Source: Aquisphaera giovannonii
GTDB lineage: Bacteria > Planctomycetota > Planctomycetia > Isosphaerales > Isosphaeraceae
Length of the DNA stretch: 64,000 nt
NCBI RefSeq assembly: GCF_008087625.1
Contig: NZ_CP042997.1
Location: forward strand, 62,001 to 126,000
Direction: 5' to 3'
Part shown: positions 1 through 9,061 of the stretch, piece by piece
How positions within the stretch are numbered: position 1 is the stretch's first letter
Layout of the letters: the number at the start of each line of letters is the position of its first letter
The notes under the pieces: generated by a model
Seen by the model: only the letters and a program-made list of their open reading frames with translations
Told to the model about the DNA's origin: nothing
Database searches by the model: none
Program-made: the position numbers and the translations under genes

Positions 1-1550
1 GCGTTGGTCCCGTTCGCGCTGAAGGTGGGGCTCCCCCCCGACGGCGAGGCGGTCGCCTGCCAGGTGTACTTCAGGTTCGACTCGCCGCCGTCGTCGGCGC
101 CGAGCACGGACAGGCTCGCCGTGGTCCCGGTCACCGGGCTGGGCGATGCGGCGGCCGCCGTGGCGATCGTCGGCGCCTGATTCCCGGTCGTGCCGCCGTA
201 GGTGAAGCGGTCGGCGGCGGTCACGGCGGAGGTGCCGTAGCCGAAGACCGGATTCTTGATGTTCCGGGCGTCGCTGGCCGTGACCCCCGATTGGACGCGA
301 ACGTCCACCGTGCCCGTCCCCGCCGGCACGACCGCCGTGACGTGCGAGTCGTCGACCACCGTCACGCTCGTCGCGGCGACGCCGCCGAAGAGGACCGAGA
401 GCCGCCCGGCGGCCCCGGAGAAGTTCAGGCCGGTGACGGTGACCGTCGCCCCCGCCGAGCCGGACGAGGCGCTCAGCCCGGTGACCACCGGCGTCGTGTC
501 GACGACCTCGAAGTCGCTGAAGGTGAGGCTCTTCAGACCCCGCGTCGAGTCCTGGATGTCGGCGTCGCTCCAGGTCAGGGTGAAGTTGTTGCCGGCGTCG
601 ACCGAGTAGCTGGCGCCGCTGGCGTAGAAGTTGCTGCCGTTGTCGGCGACGATCACGCCGTAGTCCTTCATGGCCTGGGCGACGACCTTGGACTGGGGGT
701 TGAGCCCCGAGATGTCCACGTTCGCCTTGAGCCGCAGCCGCGCCCCCATCGGGGCCAGCACCGAGGCGTCGGTGCCGGTGTTGGCGACGTGCGAGGCCGG
801 GTAGACGTACTTGTTGAGGATGGTGCTGTTCTGGAGCGTGATCCGGATCGCGTGATTGATGACGCCCTGCCCCCCCTGGCTCGCCGGCAGGGCCTCGTCG
901 GGCCGGACCAGGCCCGGGAGGATCGCCAGGCCGGCGGCGTCGGCCGAGGTCCAGCCGAGGGGGCGGAAGGTGTCGGTCTTCATGTCCCAGACCGACTCCT
1001 GGGCCGCGTGCCAACGCCCGTCGGCGTTCTCGCCGGGGCGCGAGGCGTTGTAGAACTCGTAGGCGACGTCGTTGTCCACGTCCCAGACGATCAGGTGGGA
1101 GTCGCCGCGGTTGGCCAGGCCGGCGACCGGGCCGTTCTGGTTGTCGCCCTCGAGGACGGCGTTGGCGGGTATGGGGGCGTCCATCAAGTCGCTCTCGTCG
1201 GGGTATCCGTCGACCACGACGCGGACCTTCGGCTGGGAGTTGCCGTGGACGACGTTGAAGGGGATGCCGTAGAGGGGATTGCCGCCGCGGGAGTCCTGGC
1301 CGAAGTCGGGGTGGAAGCGGCCGTCGCCGTAGCGGCCGATGATGTTGTTGATGATCGCGGCGGAGTTGGAGGCGACCGGTGCGGCGGAGACGTTCTGGTT
1401 CCAGGCGTTGTCGGAGGGGAAGAGCTGCTGGCCCAGGAGGGTCAGGAGCTGGCGCGACTCCAGGGCGTCGACGCGGGGTAGAGCCCTGCGGCCGGTGGCG
1501 GGGCGGCCCGGCCGGGAGTGGGGGGAGGGGCGTCGGGTGGTGCTGGTCAT
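1..1550 (-). CDS. Secreted IPT/TIG-domain surface protein, copy 1 (3' end outside window)
   Basis: The start codon is at 1550, preceded by AGAGG 8 bases upstream; the frame stays open to base 1, so 516 codons are visible. Order of parts: a basic N-terminus with the planctomycete LESRQLL export motif (residues 30-36), an uncharacterised domain of about 310 residues that opens LFPSDNAWNQNVSAAPV, an IPT/TIG immunoglobulin-like domain (about 355-440), then a unique tail. From about residue 455 it enters another Ig-like module (APTIATAAAASPSPVTGTTA), a type common in planctomycete surface proteins. Residues 1-455 are nearly identical to the gene at 28220-30613, which carries two different C-terminal domains instead. 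Role unknown; probably exported and cell-surface or matrix associated. Exact function of the N-terminal domain is not recognised. Confidence 0.85.
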   Translation of the reverse strand, partial: MTSTTRRPSPHSRPGRPATGRRALPRVDALESRQLLTLLGQQLFPSDNAWNQNVSAAPVASNSAAIINNIIGRYGDGRFHPDFGQDSRGGNPLYGIPFNVVHGNSQPKVRVVVDGYPDESDLMDAPIPANAVLEGDNQNGPVAGLANRGDSHLIVWDVDNDVAYEFYNASRPGENADGRWHAAQESVWDMKTDTFRPLGWTSADAAGLAILPGLVRPDEALPASQGGQGVINHAIRITLQNSTILNKYVYPASHVANTGTDASVLAPMGARLRLKANVDISGLNPQSKVVAQAMKDYGVIVADNGSNFYASGASYSVDAGNNFTLTWSDADIQDSTRGLKSLTFSDFEVVDTTPVVTGLSASSGSAGATVTVTGLNFSGAAGRLSVLFGGVAATSVTVVDDSHVTAVVPAGTGTVDVRVQSGVTASDARNIKNPVFGYGTSAVTAADRFTYGGTTGNQAPTIATAAAASPSPVTGTTASLSVLGADDGGESNLKYTWQATASPSGGSPTFSANGTN

Positions 1551-1737
1551 CGCGGATACCTCTGCGTCGCCGCGGCGGGCGCCCGGTGCGGGCGCGCGCC
1601 CGGTGCGGGCCCGGCCCGCGGCGGGGCATCTCCCGGCGGGGCGTGGGTCGGCGCGGCGGCGGATGGATTGAGATCGATTGAGGAGGTCGATGCGTCGGGC
1701 CGGACGGCCGACGCGGCCGAATGCCGACGGGGGACGG
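183..1737. repeat. 1,555-bp direct repeat, copy 1
   Basis: This stretch matches 29246-30800 in the same orientation with no indel. I counted about 13 substitutions, so identity is roughly 99%. It covers the first 455 codons of the surface-protein gene plus 187 bp upstream of its start. Identity stops abruptly at both ends; no transposase or terminal inverted repeat is visible at either edge. It looks like a recent segmental duplication or gene-conversion tract. Confidence 0.95.
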
Positions 1738-2122
1738 CCCCCCGGGCGGTGGGGGCGAGCAGACCCTCGCCCCCGCCCGTTGGCCGTCGACCCGAGGGCC
1801 GCACGGCCATCGTCGCCGTACGCGTGGGCATCCGCAAGAGGAAACGGTACGAAAATTACATAGCTATTTAGATAGATGAGTGATTAAAATTTGCCTGTCT
1901 GACAGGGATGACGAATCGCATCGACCCCAGCACCGTTGCATGGGGCGGGGCCGCCCCGGGCGCGGTGGTGCGGCCGGGAGGGCCGTCGATTGGGAGGGCG
2001 CTTCGGGGGCGGGATCGGCGTTGGCCGGGCCGCCGGGGGCGGGGCCTCGCGGGGCGAGGGGCGACCGGGAGGTGCGCGGCCGGGCGGCGCGGCCCTCCTC
2101 GCCCCTCCGGCCGCCGGGGCGG
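1551..2122. other. Intergenic region upstream of surface-protein copy 1
   Basis: The first 187 bp belong to the direct repeat. Around 1845-1915 lies an AT-rich island in an otherwise very GC-rich region, a likely promoter area for the minus-strand gene. I see no convincing gene; long GC-rich open frames here look like coding noise. Confidence 0.5.
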
Positions 2123-2275
2123 TCAGGGATGGGTCATCGCCTGGAAATACCAGGTGGCGTCGCCGATGACGCAGACCGCGATGCCGCCGCTCAGGACCCA
2201 CCCCTCGCCCAGGGACCTGCCGACGACGCCGATCAGCTCGTCGAGGTTGGTCGTGTTGACGACGGAGTATTGCAT
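2123..2275 (-). CDS. DUF1737 small protein (50 aa)
   Basis: The 50-residue product (MQYSVVNTTNLDELIGVVGR...) has the layout of the DUF1737 family: an opening YSVV strand, a helix, then a GEGWVLSGGI turn. The ATG at 2275 follows GAGGAG 6-10 bases upstream, which decides this start over longer in-frame versions. Homologues are small cytosolic proteins of unknown function, often annotated in bacteria with DUF1842/DUF1843 proteins. Here it lies 183 bp downstream of a DUF1842 gene on the same strand, so the two may be co-transcribed. Function not known. Confidence 0.75.
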   Translation of the reverse strand: MQYSVVNTTNLDELIGVVGRSLGEGWVLSGGIAVCVIGDATWYFQAMTHP

Positions 2276-2458
2276 GGGAGGCTCCTCGGGTCGTGGGGCG
2301 TCCCCGCCGCCGGGGCGCGGCCGGGACGGACGCGGGGCGCGTCGCCGCGCGGGCCCCGCCCGCGCCCCCGGGCCCGCCCGGTACGGACGAGGACATGAAT
2401 GATCGAACACGTTTTACTGTTGACCCGCGGTCGCCGCGGGGCGCGGCCGCGACGCCCG

Positions 2459-2896
2459 TCAGGCCCCGGGCGCCGCGGCGTTCGGGATGACCTTGACCGG
2501 GGCGTTCTTCACCTTGTGCCAGCCCTGGCCGTCCAGGTACTGGAAGTTCGCGACGCCGCTCTTGAAGTCCTTGTCGAGGACCATGCGCAGGTGGAAGTTC
2601 GGCTCGAAGGCGGGGCCGATGTGGCCGGGGGGCAGGATCACCGGCTGCTGGACCGGGAAGCCGGTGGCCACGACGAGGATGTGCGTCTTGTCCGGCATCA
2701 CCGTCATGTCCGTATACGTGCCGTGGACGTACGTATGGAAGTCCAGCGGGGGATTGATCGCCTGCTGGATCACCCCCATGCCGTTCAGCACCTCGTGAGG
2801 CGTATTCACCGTGCACGCGAGGGTCAGGGTGGGCGCCCCGGGTTGTGCGGTGCCGATGCTCCAGGTGATCAGGAACAGGCCGACGGTCGGGCTCAT
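2459..2896 (-). CDS. DUF1842 domain protein (145 aa)
   Basis: From the ATG at 2896, which has GAGGAGA 6 bases upstream, the product starts MSPTVGLFLITWSIGTAQPG. The text around GAPTLTLACTVNTP and the INPPLDFHTYVHGTYTDMTV block matches what I know of DUF1842, a beta-rich family of unknown function. Upstream in-frame codons would add 39 basic residues without homology, so I reject the longer start. No signal peptide is evident. It is the probable first gene of a two-gene unit with the DUF1737 gene. Confidence 0.75.
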   Translation of the reverse strand: MSPTVGLFLITWSIGTAQPGAPTLTLACTVNTPHEVLNGMGVIQQAINPPLDFHTYVHGTYTDMTVMPDKTHILVVATGFPVQQPVILPPGHIGPAFEPNFHLRMVLDKDFKSGVANFQYLDGQGWHKVKNAPVKVIPNAAAPGA

Positions 2897-3223
2897 CGCG
2901 TTTCTCCTCGGTGGTGTGACGACAAGCTTTGTTAGGGAACGCTTTCTTCCTACCGCGGGGATTCGAGATCGCTTACATGGCGGAGGAAAAAAGCGGAGGA
3001 TTCCAGGGGTCATCGCGGGCGGAATGCTCCCCAGATCCCCTGAATACCCGGGAACCCCTGGGTACCCCCCGGTCCGCCTCCCGATATGATCACCGGGCTC
3101 GCGCCGGGTGGCGGCCGGGAGGGCCTCCGCAGCGTTCCGCCTCGCCGGGCCGGAGCCCCTTGCATCTCCGATAGAATTGGGAGTTGCCGGCCGACCCCCC
3201 CCCCATCCGAGCGAGACGTCGAC

Positions 3224-3890
3224 ATGCCGTCCCTACTGTCCGATCCCACCGTGGCCGCCGTCCTCGACCGACTCTTCGCCGACGCCGACGTGGCCGACGC
3301 CCCGCTCCGGGCGATCGAGGAGTCGGGGCCCGGGCGCGACGACGTGGCGGCCCCGCGGCGACCTCGAGGCGATCCTCGCGAAGTCGTACATGCCGGTGGA
3401 CCGGGACGCCGGGCGGTTCCTCTACGCGCTGGTCCGCTCTCGGGGGGGGCGGCTGGTGGTCGAGTTCGGCACGTCCTTCGGCATCTCCGCCATCCACATC
3501 GCCGCCGCGCTCCGCGACCTCGGCGAGGGGCGGCTCATCACCACGGAGCTCAACGCGAGCAAGGCCGCCACCGCCCGGAAGAACCTGGCCGACGCGGGCC
3601 TGGCCGGCCTGGTCGAGGTGCGCGAGGGCGACGCGCTGGAGACGCTCGCGGACCTGCCCGACGCGGTGGACATCCTCTTCCTGGACGGCTGGAAGGACCT
3701 GGCGTTGCCGGTGCTGAAGCTCGTCGAGCCGAGGCTCCGCCCGGGGGCCCTGGTGATCGCCGACGACACGGACAAGTTCGAGTCGGTGATGCGCCCTTAC
3801 CTCGACTACGTCCGGGCGCCTGGCAGCGGCTACGTGTCGGTCCGGGTGCCCATCGGCGACGGCATCGAGCTATCGGTGCGGACGCCCTGA
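3224..3890 (+). pseudogene. SAM-dependent O-methyltransferase, frameshifted
   Basis: Homology runs through two frames. ATG 3224 opens MPSLLSDPTVAAVLDRLFAD and continues to about 3350; the rest, from GDLEAILAKSYMPVDRD to the stop at 3890, is one base ahead. The second part has a class I methyltransferase fold: VVEFGTSFGISAIHIAAALR (SAM motif I), ITTEL, EGDALETL and ILFLDGW. The family is the O-methyltransferase-like group of about 220 residues found in many bacteria. A single extra base near 3345-3362, in a run of C/G, restores one frame. A shorter product could start at Met 3390, but that loses the N-terminal helix. It is either a decaying gene or a sequencing error. Confidence 0.7.
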
Positions 3891-4048
3891 GCAGGGACGC
3901 CGGGGGAGGCGGCGTCTGGGCCATCGACGCGGGCGGCGTGGGGCCCGCTCCGGACGCCCCTCGGCCCTCCCCGCCCGCCCGTTGGCGAAGGGCGACGCCC
4001 CCTGGCCGGCCTCCCCATCCGCGGGGCCGCCGGGCCCCCCTCGGCGGC

Positions 4049-6451
4049 TCAGACCGTCTGCGTCCTGCCGGCCAGGCTCGCCACGACGGCCACCAGCTCG
4101 GCGGGGTCGACCGGCTTGGCCACATGCGTCTGGAATCCGGCGAGCAGGGCCTGCCTGCGGTCCTCGGCCCTCGCGAACGCGGTCAGGGCCGCGGCGGGCA
4201 ATTCGGCCGGCGACCGCCTGGCGCGGACTTGCCGGAGGAAGTCGTATCCGTTCTGCTCCGGCATGCCGACGTCGCTGACGATCACGTCCGGGCCGAAGGA
4301 CTCGACGAGCGCCAGGCCGTCGCGGGCCGAGGCGGCCCGGGCCACCTCGGCCCCGCGGTCCGCCAGGACGCGGTGGATCAGCTGGCGGGCGTCGGGCTCG
4401 TCGTCCACGACGAGCACCTTGACGCCCTCGAGCAGGCGGTCCCGCCCCGCCTCGTCGCCCGGGGACGCGGGCATCAGGCCCGCCGGCCCGGCCTCCTCCG
4501 GGTGCACGACCGCGATGGGGAGCGAGACGATGAACGTCGACCCCGCCCCCTCGCCGGGGCTCTTCGCCCGGACCGTCCCGCCGTGCAGCTCCACGAGCTG
4601 CTTGACGATGGCCAGCCCCAGCCCGAGGCCGCCGTGGCGGCGGGTCGTGCCCGACTCCGCCTGGCGGAAGCGGTCGAAGACGTGCGGCAGGAAGTCCGGG
4701 CTCATGCCGATCCCGGTGTCGACCACGCCGATCTCCAGATGCGAGTTGACGCGCTCCAGGAGGACCTGGACCGTCCCGCCCTTCGGGGTGAACTTCACGG
4801 CGTTGGCCAGCAGGTTCCAGACGACCTGCTGCAGCCGCGCCGCGTCCCCGGACACCGGCCCCGCCAGGGAGTCGATCATCTTGTGCAGGCGGACGCCCTT
4901 GGCCATCGCCGCCGGCATGGCCGAGGCGACCGCCGCCTCCACGACGTCCTGGATCCGCACCCGCTGGACCTCGAGCCGGAAGTTGCCCGAGACGATCCGC
5001 GAGATGTCCAGCAGGTCCTCGATGATCTGGACCTGGGCGACCGCGTTGCGCTCGATCGCCGCCAGGCCCTCCCGGGAGTGCTCCTCGCCCACCCGGCCGG
5101 ACGTCAGGATCTTCGCCCAGCCGAGGATGGCGTTCAGGGGCGTGCGCAGCTCGTGGCTCAGGGTGGCCAGGAACTCGTCCTTCATGCGGTTGGCCCGCTC
5201 GGCCTCGTCGCGCGCCTCGCGGACGGCGGCCTCCCACCGCCTGCGGTCGTCGATGTCGGTGTTCGTGCCGTACCACTTGATGATGCGGCCGGAGGCGTCG
5301 CGCACGGGCCGGGCGCGGCAGAGGTGCCAGCGGAAGGCCCCGGTCCCCGCGTGCCGGAGGCGCTGCTCCACCTCGTAGGGGTCGCCGGTGGCCACGCTGC
5401 GGCGCCAGGCCTCCGCGGACGCGTCGCGATCGTCGGGATGGATGACCTCCGCCCACCGCGGGGCGCCGTCGCGCGACGCGGCGTCGCCGGCGTACTCGCG
5501 GGCCCGGGCGTTGACGTAGTCGAGACCCCCGTCGGGCCGCGCCGTCCAGATCTGTTGCGGGAGGACGTCGGTGATCTGGCGCAGCTGCTCCTCGCTCTCG
5601 CGCAGGGCGGCGCGGGCCCGGTTGCGCTCGGTGACGTCCCGGGCGACCTTGGACGCCCCGACGATGTCGCCGGCGGCGTTGCGGATGGGGGAGACGGTGA
5701 TCGACAGGTCGAGGATGCGCCCGTCCTTGGTGCGCCGCTTCGTCTCGAAGTGGTCGACCCGCTCGCCCCGCCGGATCTTCGAGAGGATGTGGACGACGTC
5801 CTCGTCGTGGCCGGGCGGGATCAGGGTGGAGATGTGCCGCCCGACGATCTCGGCGGCCGTGTAGCCGAAGATGCGCTCCGCCGCCTGGTTCCAGCTGGTG
5901 ATGACGCCCCGCAGGTCCTTGCTGACGATCGCGTCGTCCGACGAGGCGACGATCGCGGCGAGCATCTCGCTCTGGAGCTGGGACGCGTGCCGGTCGCTGA
6001 CGTCGGCGACGATCCCGGCCATGCGCAGCGGCGTGCCGTCCTCGGCGTGCATCATCCGACCCATCATCTCCACCCAGCGGAGCTCGCCGTCGCCGCGCCG
6101 GAAGCGGCCCGAGAAGGAGAACTCCCCGGTGCGGGCGGCCGCGTCGAGCGCCTCGCGGTAGCGGCCCGCGTCGTCGGGGTGCGAGACCTCCCCGGCGTAT
6201 TCCGCGGCGCCGATCGGCCCCCGCTCGCGCGACCGCCCGAAGATCTCGTACATGCGGTCATTCCCCCAGTGGACCGCGTCGGCCCGGGCGTCCCACTCGA
6301 AGACGCCCAGGCCGGCGGCCTCCGTGGCGAGCCGCAGGCAGATCTCGATGGTGCGGACGTCGGCGTCGCGGCGGCCCTCGGGGCCGCCCTGCGCGGGGAC
6401 GCCCTCGGCCGGGCGGCCGGTGGCAAGTCCGTCGGCGTGTTCCTCGGGCAT
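4049..6451 (-). CDS. Hybrid sensor histidine kinase (PAS x3, HisKA, HATPase, REC)
   Basis: The 800-residue product has three PAS/PAC sensor modules (about 35-420), the last closing with WYGTNTDIDDR. Then come a HisKA dimerisation helix with phospho-acceptor His433 in LSHELRTPLN, an HATPase domain with the N-box (WNLLANAVKF), G1 (DTGIGM) and G2 (HGGLGLGLAI) motifs, and a C-terminal receiver with Asp727 in VSDVGMPEQNG. No membrane segment is visible, so it should be cytosolic. The stimulus is unknown. The start at 6451 (MPEEHADGLA) is chosen because upstream residues are unlike the family; its ribosome site is weak. PAS 2 closely resembles PAS 1 of the kinase at 32057, which suggests shared ancestry. 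Probable orphan kinase with no adjacent output regulator. Confidence 0.9.
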   Translation of the reverse strand: MPEEHADGLATGRPAEGVPAQGGPEGRRDADVRTIEICLRLATEAAGLGVFEWDARADAVHWGNDRMYEIFGRSRERGPIGAAEYAGEVSHPDDAGRYREALDAAARTGEFSFSGRFRRGDGELRWVEMMGRMMHAEDGTPLRMAGIVADVSDRHASQLQSEMLAAIVASSDDAIVSKDLRGVITSWNQAAERIFGYTAAEIVGRHISTLIPPGHDEDVVHILSKIRRGERVDHFETKRRTKDGRILDLSITVSPIRNAAGDIVGASKVARDVTERNRARAALRESEEQLRQITDVLPQQIWTARPDGGLDYVNARAREYAGDAASRDGAPRWAEVIHPDDRDASAEAWRRSVATGDPYEVEQRLRHAGTGAFRWHLCRARPVRDASGRIIKWYGTNTDIDDRRRWEAAVREARDEAERANRMKDEFLATLSHELRTPLNAILGWAKILTSGRVGEEHSREGLAAIERNAVAQVQIIEDLLDISRIVSGNFRLEVQRVRIQDVVEAAVASAMPAAMAKGVRLHKMIDSLAGPVSGDAARLQQVVWNLLANAVKFTPKGGTVQVLLERVNSHLEIGVVDTGIGMSPDFLPHVFDRFRQAESGTTRRHGGLGLGLAIVKQLVELHGGTVRAKSPGEGAGSTFIVSLPIAVVHPEEAGPAGLMPASPGDEAGRDRLLEGVKVLVVDDEPDARQLIHRVLADRGAEVARAASARDGLALVESFGPDVIVSDVGMPEQNGYDFLRQVRARRSPAELPAAALTAFARAEDRRQALLAGFQTHVAKPVDPAELVAVVASLAGRTQTV

Positions 6452-7044
6452 GGGTGGACTGGTCCTGGATAGGGCGCGTGCGCAGTCATTGCGTACGGCC
6501 GACGCGAGTGCACGCCGGCCGTGATCATCCGGCATGCAAGCGACGCGCCCCCGGTGGGGCATCCGGGGAAATTTGGCCAGCATGTCTAGGATTGTTGATA
6601 ATTACCTTGGACGGCCGGGGTCTCCCTGCGGGGCATCCCGGCCGGGAGATCCCGCTCGAGGCCCGATCTTCGGCAGCGGGGACCTCGGTTCGGCAAGGTG
6701 CCGAGCGTTCGATCGCCCCGGCCTCCGCGGGAGCTCCCCGACGGCGGGATCGCCGCGGTCGCGGGGGCGGACGGTCCGCGGTTGGAGGCCCGCCCCGCCC
6801 TCGCCCCAGCCCCCTCCCGCCGACCGGGCGGGGGAGATATCCTCGCTCGCCTGCCTCGCCCTGCGCGACGCTCCGCGCGAGGGCCGACGGCCGGGCCGCA
6901 CGCCCATGGGCGTCGCCCCGGGCATCGGGCATTCGCGGCGGGCGGTCGATCCGGCCGATGGGGGGGCCGGGCCGGATCGGACGTCCATCCGTCCCCGATG
7001 CCGCCGCGGCATGCCCCCGACTCGTCATGCAAGGAGATGGTCGC
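6452..7044. other. Divergent intergenic region
   Basis: 593 bp between the minus-strand kinase and the plus-strand SGNH hydrolase. An AT-rich island (about 6575-6605, containing GTTGATAATTACC) is the only promoter-like composition. No gene, repeat or convincing operator was seen. Confidence 0.4.
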
Positions 7045-8907
7045 ATGCGCATCCGCCCGATGATCCCGTGGCTCGCCGGGGCCCTCGCGCTGGCCCCCGG
7101 CGCCGGATGGTCCCAATCCAAGGGGCTGCAAGAGCCGAGGCCCGGCGGCCGGGCCATCCGGCTGGTGGCCATGGGCGATTCCATCACCAGGGGCGTCAGG
7201 GAGGGCGTCCGCCCCGAGGAGACGTTCGCCGCCCTGGCCGAACGGGCCCTGAGGTCCGAGGGGATGCCCGTCGAGCTCGTGAACCTGGGGGCGGGGGGCG
7301 AGCGGACCGACCGGGCCCTGGGGCGGCTCGACGAGGTCTCCGGGCTCCGGCCCGAGGTCGCCATCGTGATGTACGGGACGAACGACGGCCACGTCGACGC
7401 GGGGGCGAAGGCGAGTCGCCTCTCCCTCGATCAATACAGGGAGAACCTGAGGGCGATCGTCGCCGGGTTGCTCCTCCGGGGCGTCGAGCCGGTCCTCATG
7501 ACCGAGCCCCGGTGGGCCGACGACGCCCCGGCCGACGGGCTCGGCGAGGATCCCAACGTGCGCCTCGCCCGGTACATGGAGGCGTGCCGGGCGGTCGCCG
7601 CCGAGTGCCGCGTGCCGGTCGTGGACCACTTCGCGCGCTGGACCGAGGCCCGCTCGAAGGGTCAGGCCCTGGGCGATTGGACGACCGACGGCTGCCACCC
7701 GAACCCGCGGGGCCATCGGGCGATGGCGGACGCGTTGTTGCCGGTCCTCCGGCGTCGCCTCCGCCCCGCCCCGCGGCCCGTCCCCTTCGTGACTCGGCTC
7801 GAGGCCGTGCTCGCGCACGACGACGGTCGCTTCCTGTGGTATCACCCCAGGCCGGCGGCCATCCCGTCGGGCCCGGGCGCCGCTCCCCGGGTGGTCCTGA
7901 CGTTGCAGCAGCATCTTCACGTCTCGGACTACTACTCCGGATTGAGCGACCTGACGAGCGACGACCTGGGCAGGAGTTGGTCGGGCCCCCGGCCGGTCGC
8001 GGAGCTGGACTGGGCCCGGGAGCCCGGCGGCGTCGTGGTCGCCGTGGCGGACGTCACGCCGATGTTCCATCCGCCCTCGAAGAAGGTCCTCGCGGTGGGG
8101 GCCCAGGTGCGGTACGGCCCGAAGGGCGAGCAACTCGAGGACCGCCGGCGGTCCAACCAGACGGCGTACGCCGTCCTCGACCCGGCGACGGGACGCTGGA
8201 CCCGCTGGCGGAGGCTCGAGATGCCGGCGGACCGGGCGTTCGACTTCGCCCGCAGCGCCTGCGCCCAGTTCGTCGTCGAGGCGGACGGCTCGGTGCTCCT
8301 GCCGTTCTACGTCGCGGAGTCGGCCGACGGCTCCTACCGCGTGACGGTCGTCCGATGCACGTTCGACGGCGACGTGCTGGCCTTCCGCGAGCGCGGCGAC
8401 GTGCTGTCGCTGGACGTCGCCAGGAGGCTGTACGAGCCGTCCCTCATCCGCCTGGGGAAGGACCACTTCCTGACGATCCGCAACGACCGGAAGGGCTACG
8501 TCACCGCGGGCGGCGACGGGCTGCACTACCGCCCCGTGAAGCCCTGGACGTTCGACGACGGCGAGGACCTCGGGAGCTACAACACGCAGCAGCACTGGCT
8601 GGCCCACGGGGATGCGCTCTTCCTGGCCTACACCCGCCGCGGCGCGAACAACGGCCACATCATGAGGCATCGGGCGCCCTTGTTCCTGGCGCAGGTCGAT
8701 CCCGAGCAGCTCCGGGTGGTCCGGGCGACCGAGCGTGTCCTCGTCCCCGAGCGGGGCGCCGAGCTGGGCAACTTCGGCGCGGCGGCCATCACGGACCGCG
8801 AATCGTGGGTCACCGTGGCCGAGGGCGTCTGGGATGACGCCGCCCGCCGCCGCGGGGCGAAGGGGGCGGTCTTCGTAGCCCGCGTGCTCTGGGATGAGGG
8901 GGGCTGA
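7045..8907 (+). CDS. Secreted SGNH/GDSL hydrolase fused to sialidase-like propeller
   Basis: ATG 7045 is preceded by AAGGAG 8 bases upstream. The product is 620 aa with a probable signal peptide (residues 1-23). Residues about 38-240 form an SGNH esterase: block I GDSITRG (Ser46), GTND, and block V DGCHP with Asp215 and His218. Residues about 255-620 resemble the BNR/sialidase-type six-bladed propeller found in exo-alpha-sialidase-like planctomycete proteins (SDLTSDDLGRSWSGP is an Asp-box-like motif). The combination suggests a deacetylase or esterase paired with a glycan-binding or glycan-cleaving module for external polysaccharides. It stands alone. Substrate unknown; catalytic residues of true sialidases cannot be confirmed by eye. 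Confidence 0.8.
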   Translation: MRIRPMIPWLAGALALAPGAGWSQSKGLQEPRPGGRAIRLVAMGDSITRGVREGVRPEETFAALAERALRSEGMPVELVNLGAGGERTDRALGRLDEVSGLRPEVAIVMYGTNDGHVDAGAKASRLSLDQYRENLRAIVAGLLLRGVEPVLMTEPRWADDAPADGLGEDPNVRLARYMEACRAVAAECRVPVVDHFARWTEARSKGQALGDWTTDGCHPNPRGHRAMADALLPVLRRRLRPAPRPVPFVTRLEAVLAHDDGRFLWYHPRPAAIPSGPGAAPRVVLTLQQHLHVSDYYSGLSDLTSDDLGRSWSGPRPVAELDWAREPGGVVVAVADVTPMFHPPSKKVLAVGAQVRYGPKGEQLEDRRRSNQTAYAVLDPATGRWTRWRRLEMPADRAFDFARSACAQFVVEADGSVLLPFYVAESADGSYRVTVVRCTFDGDVLAFRERGDVLSLDVARRLYEPSLIRLGKDHFLTIRNDRKGYVTAGGDGLHYRPVKPWTFDDGEDLGSYNTQQHWLAHGDALFLAYTRRGANNGHIMRHRAPLFLAQVDPEQLRVVRATERVLVPERGAELGNFGAAAITDRESWVTVAEGVWDDAARRRGAKGAVFVARVLWDEGG

Positions 8908-9061
8908 GCTAGGCCGCGGCCGCCCTGGCCGGCCGGCGAAGGACCTCCGCCGGCCCGGCCCCCCCTTCCCTCGCGGGACCGATGCGGATCGGGCCCCCGC
9001 CGTGGCAATGCCCTGATTTTGGCCGACCCGGAGACGCAACCCGAGCCGTCCGCCGCTGCGA

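Noticed and set aside
3086-6472. A plus-strand open frame of more than 1,100 codons opposite the histidine kinase.
   Set aside because: It is antisense to a clear PAS-HisKA-HATPase-REC gene, is Arg/Gly/Pro-rich low-complexity text and has no domain; only its start overlaps the methyltransferase 5' frame.
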